From: Haliscomenobacter sp.
GTDB taxonomy: Bacteria; Bacteroidota; Bacteroidia; Chitinophagales; Saprospiraceae
Assembly: GCA_016713275.1 (NCBI GenBank)
Contig: JADJPL010000007.1
Coordinates: 1 to 36,986, forward strand
Reading direction: 5' to 3'
DNA: 36,986 nt
The first letter of the stretch is position 1. The number at the start of each line of letters is the position of its first letter. The notes below the pieces were generated by a model. That model ran no database searches and had not been told where the DNA came from. It saw only the letters and a program-made list of their open reading frames with translations. Made by a program: the position numbers and the translations under genes. Of this stretch, positions 27,733-36,986 are shown piece by piece.

Positions 27733-28701
27733 ATGGTACTCATAATGACGAGTTTGAATGATGCATCAGCAAATTTAGTGATGAATTATTTATGGTTTAA
27801 TCATGCCATTTGCTCCAAACGGTGTTTTATTATTAACTCGGAAAATTTTTGTGTGCGCATTAACGACGAACACGGCGTTTTGTTTGAAACAAAAGAAAAT
27901 TATTCGGCTATTTGGATAAATAAAGGTTTTCATTTTCATTCAGATATTTTTGAAGAATTGGATGATAAATTAAGGTTCTTTCTAAAAGAAGAAATAAAAG
28001 AATACCGGAAGAACATATTATTTGCATTATCCACCCTAAACTTGCCGGTCATTGGTAGGAACCCTTTTGAATACATAGATGTCAGTAAATTTAGGGTCTT
28101 AATAAAAGCGGTAGACGTTGGACTAAAGATACCAAGTACTTGCTATGCGCATTCATTGACCGATGCCAAGGAATTTATCGAATTTCATAAAAGTTGTTAT
28201 CAAACCAATGACAAACATTGCTTTTTTCGAGTCTAAAGATTCAAGGCGCCAGTATTCTATGTACACAAAAATTTTAAAAATAAATGAAATTGAAAAAGAA
28301 AATATTGACTTTAACTTCCCAAGCCTTATCCAGGAACATATAAATGCCAATCTTGAAATCAGGGTTTTTTGCCTTGACAATTTTTTTTGGAGTGGTGCAA
28401 TACCAAATGAATTTGCCTATGTTGATGGCAGCGAATGTGACTACAGATCTAACTCCTCTCAAAGGAGGATAATCCCTTTTGATTTACCAAAACCTATCAG
28501 ATTGAAGCTATGGAGACTAATGGATTCCCTTGGCCTAAACGTTGCGTCAATTGATTTAATCCTCAATGATAAAGGGGAGACTTTCTGGAAATAAATCCAG
28601 TCGGTCAGTTTGAGTTTTTGTCTTCAATTTGCAATTATAAAATTGAAGCCTTTATATCCGACTGGATTATTAAAAGTTTGAAGCATGAAGAAATACGTTG
28701 A
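27733..28701 (+). CDS. gwsG: Grasp-with-spasm ATP-grasp peptide maturase, frameshifted
   Basis: GwsG is a graspetide-type ATP-grasp ligase that links acidic side chains of the precursor core to Ser/Thr or Lys side chains using ATP. The N-terminus MVLIMTSLNDASANLVMNYL and the segment NIYFAL-like LFALSTLNLPVIGRNP are typical. After a shift near 28200 the ATP-binding Lys stands in VVIKPM, followed by PSLIQEHINANLEIRVFCLD. After another shift near 28575 comes FLEINPVGQFEFLSSICNY, the ATP-grasp Glu-x-Asn metal site with the family-specific GQF and CNY. The total is about 322 residues, the usual length. Its last 17 bases overlap the small gene at 28685. The middle of the gene is AT-rich like the rest of the cluster. 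Confidence 0.88.
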
Positions 28702-28900
28702 TGAGCTTCTTCAAGAAGACAGTAGCAAAAAAAAATTGCCCCTTTGTGTGCAAAAGATGAAAAGCTTTGCCCGGAATCAATCTCCTGAATTTCCTGTAAA
28801 ACTTGTGTATGGAGAATTTTACAACGCAGCAATCGAAGTCAAGCGGTTCTATAAACCCGTTTCCAAGATTTATGAACGGCACTTTCTAATCAGTTATTGA
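28685..28900 (+). CDS. Unknown small protein between gwsG and gwsS (71 aa)
   Basis: An intact gene that overlaps the corrected gwsG end by 17 bases and ends 12 bases before gwsS, so it is most likely translated as part of this operon. The protein is basic and has no signal peptide or Gly-Gly leader: MKKYVDELLQEDSSKKKLPL, then KSFARNQSPEFPVKLVYGEF and a C-terminus FYKPVSKIYERHFLISY. I recognise no family. It might be a leader-binding or complex-forming partner of the maturases, or an immunity factor; neither is shown. Confidence 0.55.
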   Translation: MKKYVDELLQEDSSKKKLPLCVQKMKSFARNQSPEFPVKLVYGEFYNAAIEVKRFYKPVSKIYERHFLISY

Positions 28901-28912
28901 GAAGCCAGCGTT

Positions 28913-30027
28913 ATGATTTACTTCGAAAGTGCTGATGCCCGATATTTCAAGCTATTTGCTTTTTGCCTTGTAGTAAAAGGTGTTCGTCGGAATATTATCC
29001 TTGATTTACAACGAAATTATTTCATTTTTATTCCCAATTCAATGCTAGAATTGCTCGAAAAATCTGTATTGCTGAAGGTCGGCGAATTAAAGTCGTTGTA
29101 CAGACATAATTACGATAGGGAAATAGAAGAATTTTTCGATAAGTTAGTGATAAATAATTTTGGTTTTTTACCGGAACACCTGAATTATTCCCCAATATTG
29201 ACCTGTCTTGGAAATCGCCACTCTGGATTACCAATGCGATTATTGATATTTCTAAAAACTCCAGCTATGATATTGCTGAGGCTCTCAAACAACTTGACGG
29301 AGTGGGATGCATTGCCTTACATCTTCGGTTTTTTTCCTGTGTCCAGGCTGATTATTTACACCAACTCTTATTGTCGGTTAAAAACTCCAGACTAGTCTCT
29401 ATTGATTTACTCCTCGGCATTAATCAAGAATTTCAAACTTTTGATGACCTCCAAGTGCTCGCGAATAAGCATCTCCGGATTACATCAATCGTAATTTATG
29501 GTAGCGACAAAGACCGGTATTATGTGTATAAAGGCGTTGAGCTGGTTTTCACCTCCTCCATCCTGAACAGTGAATTGCATTGTGGAAAGATATCGGATAA
29601 GTTTTTTACTGCTAATATTTCACTTTTTACCGAAGCCCAACATCACAACTCTTGCCTCAACCGCAAAATTGCCATTGACATCGAGGGCAACATCAAGAAT
29701 TGCCCAAGCATGAAAGAAAGCTTTGGCAACATTCGTGATACCACCCTGCAAGAGGCTCTCGAAAAACCCGGTTTTAAAAAATACTGGAATATTACCAAAG
29801 ACCAAATACAGACCTGCAAAGACTGCGAATTCCGCTACATCTGCACCGATTGCCGGGCCTATCTCGAAGCCCCGGAAGATATATATTCCAAACCCCTCAA
29901 ATGCGGCTACAACCCATACACCTGCGAATGGGAGGAATGGAGTACCAACCCGCTCAAACAAAAGGCGATAGCCCATTATGGGATGGAATCGCTTAAGGCT
30001 GATGCCGGGCCGCCGGAAGCGCAATGA
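28913..30027 (+). CDS. gwsS: Grasp-with-spasm SPASM-domain peptide maturase, frameshifted
   Basis: GwsS is the partner of GwsG. The N-terminus DARYFKLFAFCLVVKGVRRN plus LDLQR and IFIPNSMLELLE is family-typical. After a shift near 29185 comes FPNIDLSWKSPLWITNAIID, then LHLRFFSCVQADYL. The C-terminal SPASM region has clustered cysteines: NSCLNRKIAIDIEGNIKNCP, CKDCEFRYICTDCRAYLE, CGYNPYTCEW. These should hold Fe-S clusters. No CxxxCxxC radical SAM motif is seen in the N-terminal part, as is usual for this family, so its chemistry differs from that of normal SPASM enzymes. About 371 residues. The 3' end becomes GC-richer than the rest, and an ATPase copy follows after 141 bases. Confidence 0.88.
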
Positions 30028-30168
30028 GATGCATCCGTGTCTTGTTGGCGGCAAATATATTCCGCGCGGGCAAAGAAAATAAAAAACACCCTCCCAAATT
30101 CCAAAAGCGCAGCACACAGCCAGATGCGCCCCTCCACAAATCCCCAAAAATGTCGTATTTTTAGGGCT

Positions 30169-31729
30169 ATGAAACGACGCTTCTTCAATACCACCGGACT
30201 GTGTACCCCGGAAGACCACTACATGGTGAATCCGTTCAGGACGTATTTGGAAGACATCATGCGGCTGATCGAAGCGAAGCAATACTTTGTCATCCATGCG
30301 CCGAGGCAAACGGGCAAGACGACGTTCCTGCACTCCCTGGCTCACCGGCTGAATCAGGAAGGGACGTATGTGGCCACGGTGTGTTCTTTGGAATCGGCAG
30401 GGTACCCCAGCATTTCGGTGGAAGATGCCAACATGGTGTTTGTAAAATCAATGCACCGTAAGGCAGCGTTTTCTCGAAGCGGCCTACATGCCCCCCTTTG
30501 CCTTCCGGCTACACGGCAAGCCCTTCTTTACTGGGCGACTATCTAACGGATTGGTGCAACGCCCTGTCCAAACCGCTGGTGCTGCTGCTGGATGAGGTAG
30601 ACGCCCTGTACGACGATGTGCTCATTTCCACCCTGAGGCAGCTCAGAGACGGCTTTTCAGACGCGCCCGCGCCATTTTCCGCAATCGGTAGCGCTGGTTG
30701 GCCTGCGCGATATCCGGGGAGTACCGCCTCCGTGCCCGGGCGGATAATCCGTCTATCGGGGCGGGATCGCCGTTTAATGTCAAGGCTGAGTCCTTTTTTT
30801 CTCCGGTTTCACCCGAAGAGGTACGTGCGCTGCTGGATCAGCATACCCAAGATACCGGGCAGGTTTTTACAGCGGCTGTTTTGAACGATTGTACGCCTAT
30901 TCCTGCGGACAGCCCTGGCTGACCAACGCCCTGGCCAACGAGATTGTAGCGGAAATACTCAAAAACGACTATACGCGCGCCATTACTGCGGAGATGGTGG
31001 ACATCGCCAAGGAGCGGCTGATCGAACAACGGCAAACCCACCTGACAGCCTGACCGACAAGATCAACGACCCCCGGGTGCGGCCCATTGTGCTTGAGTAT
31101 CATCAACGGCGAGGCGCCCGACTTTGGCGATTACAACGACGCGGTCCGCTATTGCCGGGATCTGGGTATCATCACGCCCGGCAATCCGGTTCAGTTTGCC
31201 AACCCCATATACCGGGAGATCATTACGCGCATCCTCAACAGCAGTTTCAGTGATGGCATCAACCAGGACCTCGCGCAAACGCCCTGGTACCTGCGCCCCG
31301 GCGGCGCCCTGGATATGGACAAACTGCTGAACGCCTTTTGTGGAGTTCTACCGCAGGTATTCCGAATCCCGGCTGGAGCGCTTTCAGTATAAGGAAGCAG
31401 GGCATCAGCTGCTGCTCATGGCCTTCCACCGCGCATTCTCAACGGCGGCGGCCGAATCGGGAGCGGGAGATGGCGATCGGCAACGGCCGCACGGATCTGG
31501 CGGTGTTCTGGCAAGATTAGGTCTTTCCCATTGGTCAAGATGCATCACAACGCCCGGTCCGAACCGGATGGCTTGCGACAGGTGGCCGCTATATGGTCAA
31601 ACTCGGCCAAAGCAAGGCTACTTGATCCTGTTCGAGAAAAAAACGTCGGAAGAGCTGCCCTGGGAGACGCGCATCCGCAGGGAACTACACGAGGTGGATG
31701 GGAAAGAGGTGATTTTGCTGGGGATGTAG
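30169..31729 (+). pseudogene. AAA ATPase/PD-(D/E)XK gene, copy 2, heavily frameshifted
   Basis: Nearly identical to the gene at 16825, from about 45 bases before the start to the stop codon. Seen: MKRRFFNTTGLCTPEDHYMV, FVIHAPRQTGKTTFLHSL, LVLLLDEVDALYDDVL, NPIYREIITRILNSS and GGALDMDKLLNAF. The nuclease-like part is broken (TDLAVFWQD then a stop). Frame changes are needed near 30450-30540, 30670, 30920, 31045, 31095, 31340, 31425 and 31520-31620, more than in copy 1, so either real decay or poor base quality affects it. The differing block after the ANM motif (30434-30560) shows that the two copies are not a simple assembly duplicate. Confidence 0.75.
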
Positions 31730-32055
31730 GGGGCATGGGCAAAGAAGGCTCCTTTTAGACAGGCCCCAACAGCGAACCACCTACATCGGGCTGCACGCTT
31801 CCTGCTACCGAATTGTGAATTTTTGGAGGGACCCATTTCCGCCCCCTCTGGTTTTTGCCTTGTATTTTTATCCCGGATTTGTAGCCTGCAGCGCTTCGGA
31901 ACCGCTTGCCGAATCGGAGGGTTATGCCGTTGTAAACCAGGTAGATAGCGGGAGGTCTAAACGCTGGGCAACCTCCCTTCGTTGGAGTCTAAGCGCCAAA
32001 ACCTGAAAAGCTGTGCCGCAAAAACCGATTTTCGCCTGCTGTTAAACTGCTTTCT
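31730..32055. other. Gene-free stretch before the pectate lyase
   Basis: About 325 bases between the second ATPase copy and the pectate lyase. The short open frames seen here have no recognisable motif, and I find no repeat or strong promoter. Confidence 0.4.
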
Positions 32056-33766
32056 ATGAAAAATGTGTTGTTCCGATCCTCCTTCAAGGCGCTCCTTAGA
32101 ACCCCTTTCGGCCGCCGCCGCCGCCTTCGTCTGGTTTTCCGGACAGGCCCAGCTTCCGGCGTTTCCCGGGCGGAAGGCTACGGCAATACGCCTCCGGAGG
32201 CCGGGGGAACGCCTGCAACCCCAACCACCGTGCTGAAGTTACCTCTCTGAGGACATCAATACCCCGGCACCTTGCGCAATGCGCTAAGCGCTCCGGCTAC
32301 CTACCGGACCGTCGTGTTCCGGGTAGCGGGCACGATCCGCCTGAAATCCAAACTCAGCATTCCCGCCAACACGACCATCGCCGGCCAAACCGCTCCGGCG
32401 GAGGGATCTGCCTCGCCGACCACCCGGTGGTCATTAGCGGAGACAATGTCATCTTGCGCTTTATCCGGGTTCGCATGGGCGACCGCTACCAAAAACAAAG
32501 GCAAGGTAGACGGCAGCGGGAGGGGACGACGCCTCGGCAACCTGGGGAACAAACGCCTCATCATCGATCACTGCTCGGTGAGCTGGAGTTCCGACGAAGC
32601 ATTGACCATTTACCGCGGAGACAGCGTCACCCTCCAATGGAACATCATCTCCGAACCGCTAAACTATTCCTACCACTTCGAATCCGGCGGCTCGGATTAC
32701 CAGGAGCATGGCTACGGCGGCATCTGGGGCTCCCGCAACGGAAGCTTCCACCACAACCTGATCCTGCACGTGAAAGGCCGTGCGCCCCGGTTTGCCGGCA
32801 ACAGCACCTATCCCGCCGGGGTGGTGGAAAAAGCCGATTTTCGCAACAACGTCATCTACAACTGGAGGGATTACAGCACCAATGGGGGCGAAGGCGGTAC
32901 CTACAACCTGGTCAATAACTACTACAAATACGGCCCCTCGACCTCTACCGGAACCAGCTCCGGCGTTCCCAAACGAGGGATGATCATGAACCCCTCCAAA
33001 TCAAGTAGTTTGGGCTACCCCAAAATCTACCTGAGCGGCAACTTCGTCGACGGTTATTCCGCGATTACCGCCGCCAACTGGAAGGGAATGGCTATGGCGG
33101 ATGGAGGAACTCTGGCGGATACGGCGCTGTCCAAAACCAACGCTCCCTTCCCCTGGGATTCCGTCGTGACCCATTCCGCTACGGAAGCCTATGAACTGGT
33201 TTTAGCCCATGCCGGAGCCGCGCTGCCGCTGCGCGACACCTCGATCAGCGCCTCGTCAGCCGACGTGCGCAACCGCGCCGGGCGGATTATCGACGTTCAG
33301 GGCGGCTTTCCAGACACGGAACCCCCTTCGACAAACGATCGGCGCCTGGCCCGCTTTGGCCTCCGGCACTCCACCGGCCGACACCGACAAAGACGACATG
33401 CCCGATATCTGGAAGTAGCCCAGGGCCTGGACCCTCAAAACCCGTCCGACCGCTCCGGAATAGCCCCCAACGGTACACTCACCTGGAAAATTACCCTCAA
33501 CGGACCCAACAGCCCGCTTATCCCGTAGGCACTACCGGCTTTTGCCCCGAGAGGGCTTTAACCTTATCCCACCCCGCTTTCAGCGAGATTGGTCTCGACC
33601 ATCCGGCATATAAAGACTCCTCGGTCTCGCCCTTTTCAATGGCAATGGCCGGCCGTACAAACCGCCGTTTGCGCGCCTGGTAGCGTCAAAAACGACCCTG
33701 CGTGTAGAGCTTTACTCCCGCGGTAGGTATTTTCTGATTTTCCAAAATGAAGGAAAGCGGTTATAA
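32056..33766 (+). CDS. Pectate lyase (PL1 family) with T9SS C-terminal domain, frameshifted
   Basis: Cleaves polygalacturonate by beta-elimination outside the cell. The ATG at 32056 opens a signal peptide; after shifts comes the FPGAEGYG start common to Bacteroidota PL1 lyases. Beta-helix motifs follow: GTLRNALSAPATYRTVVFRV, IPANTTIAGQTAP, HPVVISGDNVILRFIRVRMG (another frame), IIDHCSVSWSSDEALTIY, YGGIWGSRNGSFHHNLI, RAPRF. The C-terminal part has a calcium-type linker (DTDKDDMPDIWK). Beyond the stop at 33528 another frame gives SEIGLDHPAYKDSSVS, FNGNGRPYKPPFARLV and LYSRGRYFLIFQNEGKRL, which looks like a type A sorting domain for type IX secretion. The stop at 33764-33766 is taken as the true end. 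Frame changes are frequent (32110-32500, 33360-33520, 33600-33650). Confidence 0.85.
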
Positions 33767-33796
33767 CGCTTCCCTTTGTAAAAAAAATAGCAGCCC

Positions 33797-34759
33797 ATGC
33801 TCCGTCCCGGTTTACTTTTCCGTTTTTGGCACCGTTGATATCCCTGTTTTCTCAGGGAACAGCAAATGCATGGGTAGTCGCCAAAGATGGACCGGGGATT
33901 TTACCTCCGTCCAGGCTGCCCTCGATGCCGCCTCGCTTCGGCAATACCGTTCCGGTGAACATCCCGATCCGCAAAGGCGGTATTACGAACGCTTGTTTTG
34001 GATACAGGAAAACGGGGTGTCGCGCCTGTAAGCGAGATGCCAACAACACGTTCGACCTACAACAACCACGCCAGAAAAGTGCTGCCCAACGCGATACCGT
34101 GAATACCTGGACCTCGCCAGCTTCTTTATTACGGCGACGATTTCGCGCCGAAAACCTGACATCTCGAACGACGCGGGTTTACCGCCGGGCAAGCAATTGG
34201 CCCTTTTCGTCCATGGCAACAGGTTTGCCTTCCGAAATTGCCGGATGGTGGGATTTCAGGATGTTGCTGTTCTTGCAGCGGGATCGGACCGAAACTCTGC
34301 TGGTACTACGAAAACTGCTTGACGCTGAAGGAACGACCGATTTCATCTTCGGGCCGTCCACCGCAGTCTTTGTCCAGTGCCATATCCACAGCAAGAAAAA
34401 ATCGCACGTTACGGCAGCGTCCACGCCACGGAAATCCCTTTTGGTTTGTTTTTTCGACCGGCAAGCTGACCGCCGACCCCACTTGAAAAACATTTCCTAG
34501 GCAGGCCCTGGCAACCCCAACGCCAGCGCAGCACATCAACTGCTGGATGGGACCCCACACGCCGCCCAGGATGGCATAAGCCCCCGGGAACAACCCCAAT
34601 AACGAAAAAACAGCGCGCTACGCCGAATACCAAAGCGCCGGGCCAGGGGCCAACCCTGCCGCCCGCGTTCCGTGGAGCAGGCAATTAACCGAAGCAGAGC
34701 GGGAAAAAATATACCCTGGATCATATCCTCGGCCCCGGAAACCCTTTGCCTGCCAGTAA
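33797..34759 (+). CDS. Pectinesterase (CE8), frameshifted
   Basis: Removes methyl esters from pectin so that lyases can act. The start MLRPGLLFRF is a signal peptide. In joined frames: NAWVVAKDG, DFTSVQAALDA, VPVNIPIRKG, then LPNGDTVNTWTSASF and FTAGQAIG (other frames), and MVGFQDV (partly degraded). In one clean stretch there is EGTTDFIFGPSTAVFVQCHI, carrying the catalytic Asp region of CE8, and KKSHVTAASTP. The C-terminus is REKYTLDHILGPG-like (EKIYPGS in the uncorrected frame). At least six frame changes occur, and the stop at 34757-34759 is the best guess. The length of about 320 residues is normal. The next gene starts about 16 bases on. Confidence 0.8.
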
Positions 34760-34775
34760 ACGCTTAGGACCTGTT

Positions 34776-35811
34776 GTGACGATCAAAGAATTTAGCATAC
34801 TAGTGAACTTTGTGTGGAGTATGTGCCTGGGATTGCCCCCTTTTGGGCAGCATCCCGAGGCACGTCCCTTGCTTTCTGGTTGCCAAGGATGGAAGGGAGA
34901 TTTACCCCTCATCCAGCAAGCGATTGATGCGGTAGATTCTCTTGGACAAAACCAAACCGTGATTTTTATCCGCAATGGAGTATCAGGGAAAAGCTTTTAT
35001 CGCGCCAAAAAGTCCGGATTATCCCTTCGGGGGCAAAGTGAAAAAGGCGTCGTTATCCAGGCGGCGATTGCTAGGGGACATCTGGCGCCGCGAAAACCCC
35101 GACGATTGGGGAGACGCTACCGTGAACGTCAAGGAGGCGATCCGACGTTCGAGAGGCTTTCGATCCTCAATTCCTTTGGATTTGACTTACACCTGCAGAT
35201 AGGTGGTTTCCTGCGCCAATGCCCCGGGGGTACAAAATCCGTTACCAGAACAGGCCACCAGTTCGCTTTCCGCTTTCGCTCCCCGGCGCCGTGCTCTGAG
35301 CCTTCCCCCAATGCACCTCCGGGCTTTGGGAGGCGATACCGTCAGTCCCTGGGATGTGGAGAACGGCATGTATTATTTCAACGATTGCACGATGGAAGGC
35401 GGGGTGGATTTTTACTGCCCCAGAGGATGGGCCTATGCCGAAAATTGCCGGTTCATCTGCCACAACCGGGAAGCGGCTATCTGGCACGACGGTCCCAGGC
35501 GAGCCCTCCCGGACGGTACTCGTGAACTGCCGGTTTGACGAGACCGGTTCAAACTGGGCCGCTACCACCGCGAATCCCAGTTCTACCTGCTCGGTTGCCG
35601 GTTCTCAAAAGCCATGGCCGACGCCGATATCTTACCAGGCCGCTTCGGTCGGGCACGCCGCGCTGGGGCCGCCGCGTGTACTATTATAATTGCCGCCGTA
35701 AAGGCGGCGCGACTTGCTCGTAGCATAAGAAAATGATTCTCCACAGATCCCAGCACAGGAATCACCCCATCCTGGACGTTTGACGGGAAATGGGATCCAG
35801 AAAATAGGTAA
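34776..35811 (+). CDS. Second pectinesterase family protein, frameshifted
   Basis: The start is taken as the GTG at 34776 (MTIKEFSILVNFVWSMCLGL, a signal peptide). The right-handed helix begins GDLPLIQQAIDAVDSLGQNQ and TVIFIRNGV. Then come SEKGVVIQAAIA, DIWRRENPDDWGDATVNVK, LTFERLSILNSFGFDL, and MYYFNDCTMEGGVDFYCPRG with WAYAENCRFICHNREAAIWH. The region CTMEGGVDF holds the Asp of the family site. The C-terminus, in corrected frames, is WTFDGKWDPENR with the stop at 35809-35811. It differs strongly from the esterase before it and is not a recent duplicate. Frame changes occur near 35000, 35070, 35200-35280, 35500-35560 and 35680-35760. Confidence 0.75.
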
Positions 35812-35838
35812 GTAGATTACCGATAAGTATTTACCACT

Positions 35839-36902
35839 ATGCAAATCAAAACAGGTTTGACCATGCTGATTTTGGGCCTTGCTGGAGCGCTTTATCAGGA
35901 TGCAGCCTCCACTCCTTCAGCTCAGGACAACGCCGCCCGTTCAAAACTCCCGGCTTCCGATACCCTGGCCGACAAAATGCTGGTCTTCCAGCGTGCCAGC
36001 GGCGGTGGCCTAAACGACTCAACGACAAGGCCATTGACTACAAAAACCGCTGACCGAGGCAGAACGCCTCCAATTCAAAAGGAGTTCCCTGGCCAACGAC
36101 GCGACGATCGACAACCAGGCCACCCCGGGAACTCGTTTGTTTGATCAAGGCCTATCAAGCGAACCCAAAACCCGCGCTACCTTCAGGCGGTAGAAAAGGA
36201 TCGCCTGTCTTGCTGAACGGGCAGTACGAATACGGCGGCTGGCCCCAATTCTTCCCAATCCCAAAGGATACCAAAACCACATTAACAACGACGGCGCGAT
36301 GGTCCGTACCCTCAACATCCCAAGAAGGTTGCCGAGGGAAAACAGGGCTTTGAACGGGTAGACAAAAAATGGGCGCCGCTTGCTTGAAAGCAGTGGCCAA
36401 AGGCGTGGACTGCATCCTCAAAAACCCAAATCCTGCGCACGGCAACGCACCGGATGGTCGCAGCAGTACGACCACGTTACCCTTCAGCCCGCACGCCAGG
36501 GCTTACAGAACTGCCTTCCAACTCCCACCAGGAAACCGTGGGAGTGCCTTGTTCCTGATGAGCCTGGATCGACCCTCCGCCGATGAAGGAAGCCATTGTC
36601 GCCGCCGTCAAATGGCTGGAAGCAAGTCAAAATCCCCGGTTAAGCATATCAGCGGATCGATGATCCTTCCCAACCCACTAAAAGGACGCCGTACTGGTCG
36701 CAGATTCCGCTTCGACGGTGTGGGCCCGGTATTACGATCTCGACACCAACCCGGCCGTTCTTCTGCGGCAGAGATGACCAAGAAAAATACACTGGCAGAA
36801 AGCCGAGAACGAGCGCCGCGTGAGCTACGCCTGGTACGGGCCCTGGGCGGAAAAATTGCTTGCCAAAGATTTCCCAAATGGGCGGCCAAATGGAAGCCCT
36901 AA
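35839..36902 (+). CDS. pelA: Pectate lyase, PL10 family, frameshifted
   Basis: An alpha/alpha-barrel pectate lyase that cuts polygalacturonate. Signal peptide: MQIKTGLTMLILGLAGALYQ. Then ASDTLADKMLVFQRASGGG (start of the domain), in corrected frames SLANDATIDNQAT, CLIKAYQANPKPA, LLNGQYEYGGWPQFFP, HINNDGAMVRTLNI, GVDCILK, ATHRMVAA-QYDHVTLQPA (a dipeptide-like QYD region), and SLDRPSADV. The end reads RVSYAWYGPWAEKLLAKDFP and AAKWKP. The catalytic region with Arg and Asp lies in the fragment DDQEKYTLAES. About ten frame changes in a kilobase are the highest density in the window. About 354 residues, the normal size. Confidence 0.85.
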
Positions 36903-36912
36903 ACACCTTACC

Positions 36913-36986
36913 AATGCACCAATTCCTGCTTTTGCTTTCCTGGAATGATCGCCCTCGGCCCCAAAAAAGCCCCATACTACCGTTTT
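36913..36986 (+). CDS. Start of a further secreted protein, cut by the window edge
   Basis: An ATG at 36913, 10 bases after the pelA stop, opens MHQFLLLLSW, and a neighbouring frame continues MIALGPKKAPYYRF. The hydrophobic start looks like a signal peptide. Too little is present to name a family; its place suggests another pectin gene. Confidence 0.4.

Noticed and set aside
28913..29700. A canonical radical SAM motif in gwsS
   Set aside because: No CxxxCxxC is present in the N-terminal part; only the SPASM cysteines are seen, which is normal for this family.
18866..30027. Lanthipeptide or thiopeptide cluster
   Set aside because: No dehydratase, cyclase or YcaO-like gene is visible; the maturases are ATP-grasp and SPASM proteins.
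16780..31731. Composite transposon
   Set aside because: The flanking repeats code for AAA ATPase/PD-(D/E)XK proteins, with no transposase motif, terminal inverted repeats or target duplication that I can see.
31815..32006. 63-codon open frame before the pectate lyase
   Set aside because: No signal, motif or neighbour relation supports it.
1..36986. CRISPR arrays, tRNA and rRNA genes
   Set aside because: No regularly spaced repeats and no cloverleaf or ribosomal sequence were recognised on either strand.

Overview
The window looks like a chromosome segment from a Bacteroidota bacterium, most likely a Saprospiria-type environmental organism known from a draft assembly. The reasons are the gene families present: grasp-with-spasm peptide maturases, lipoprotein beta-propellers, TlpA-like oxidoreductases, a type IX secretion sorting domain on a pectate lyase, a Bacteroidota-type -7 box (TATATTTG) and the absence of Shine-Dalgarno sequences. 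Many genes are clearly recognisable but are cut by one-base indels, often in homopolymers. Indels are densest at 1-5 kb and 32-37 kb and rare at 18.8-21.5 kb. I therefore treat most broken genes as real genes with sequence errors and give the whole gene span.

Layout. 1-5.2 kb: a partial GH57/DUF3536 gene (minus strand), then a PIG-L/LmbE deacetylase, a tiny membrane protein and a sodium:solute symporter (plus strand). 5.2-5.7 kb: repeats and hairpins. 5.7-8.3 kb: a beta-propeller lipoprotein and uxaC (minus). 8.6-13.5 kb: kdgK, kdgA, an ExuT-like transporter, kduI and kduD (plus). 32.1-36.9 kb: pectate lyase PL1 with a T9SS tail, two pectinesterases, a PL10 pectate lyase and the start of one more gene. 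Together these make a pectin system: extracellular de-esterification and lyase cleavage, uptake of (unsaturated) galacturonate, and conversion through keto-deoxy-gluconate to pyruvate and glyceraldehyde-3-phosphate.

Between the two pectin halves lies about 18.5 kb of unrelated DNA (13.5-32 kb). It is punctuated by three copies, one chimeric, of an AAA ATPase/PD-(D/E)XK gene. Two nearly full copies (16.8-18.4 and 30.2-31.7 kb, same orientation) bracket a RiPP cluster of the grasp-with-spasm (graspetide) type. That cluster contains a C39 peptidase-ABC exporter, an HlyD-like adaptor, an HTH regulator, a double-glycine precursor peptide, a TlpA-like protein, a VKOR-thioredoxin fusion with a degenerate C39-like domain, a truncated second HTH copy, a second precursor hidden by a frameshift and followed by an intrinsic terminator, another TlpA-like protein, gwsG (ATP-grasp), an unknown 71-residue protein and gwsS (SPASM maturase). 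From about 22.85 to 29.6 kb the DNA is strongly AT-rich, unlike its neighbours, which supports acquisition by transfer.

Model: the precursors are crosslinked in the cytoplasm by GwsG with GwsS, cut after Gly-Gly by the C39 domain, exported through the ABC/HlyD machine, and possibly given disulfides by the VKOR and TlpA proteins.
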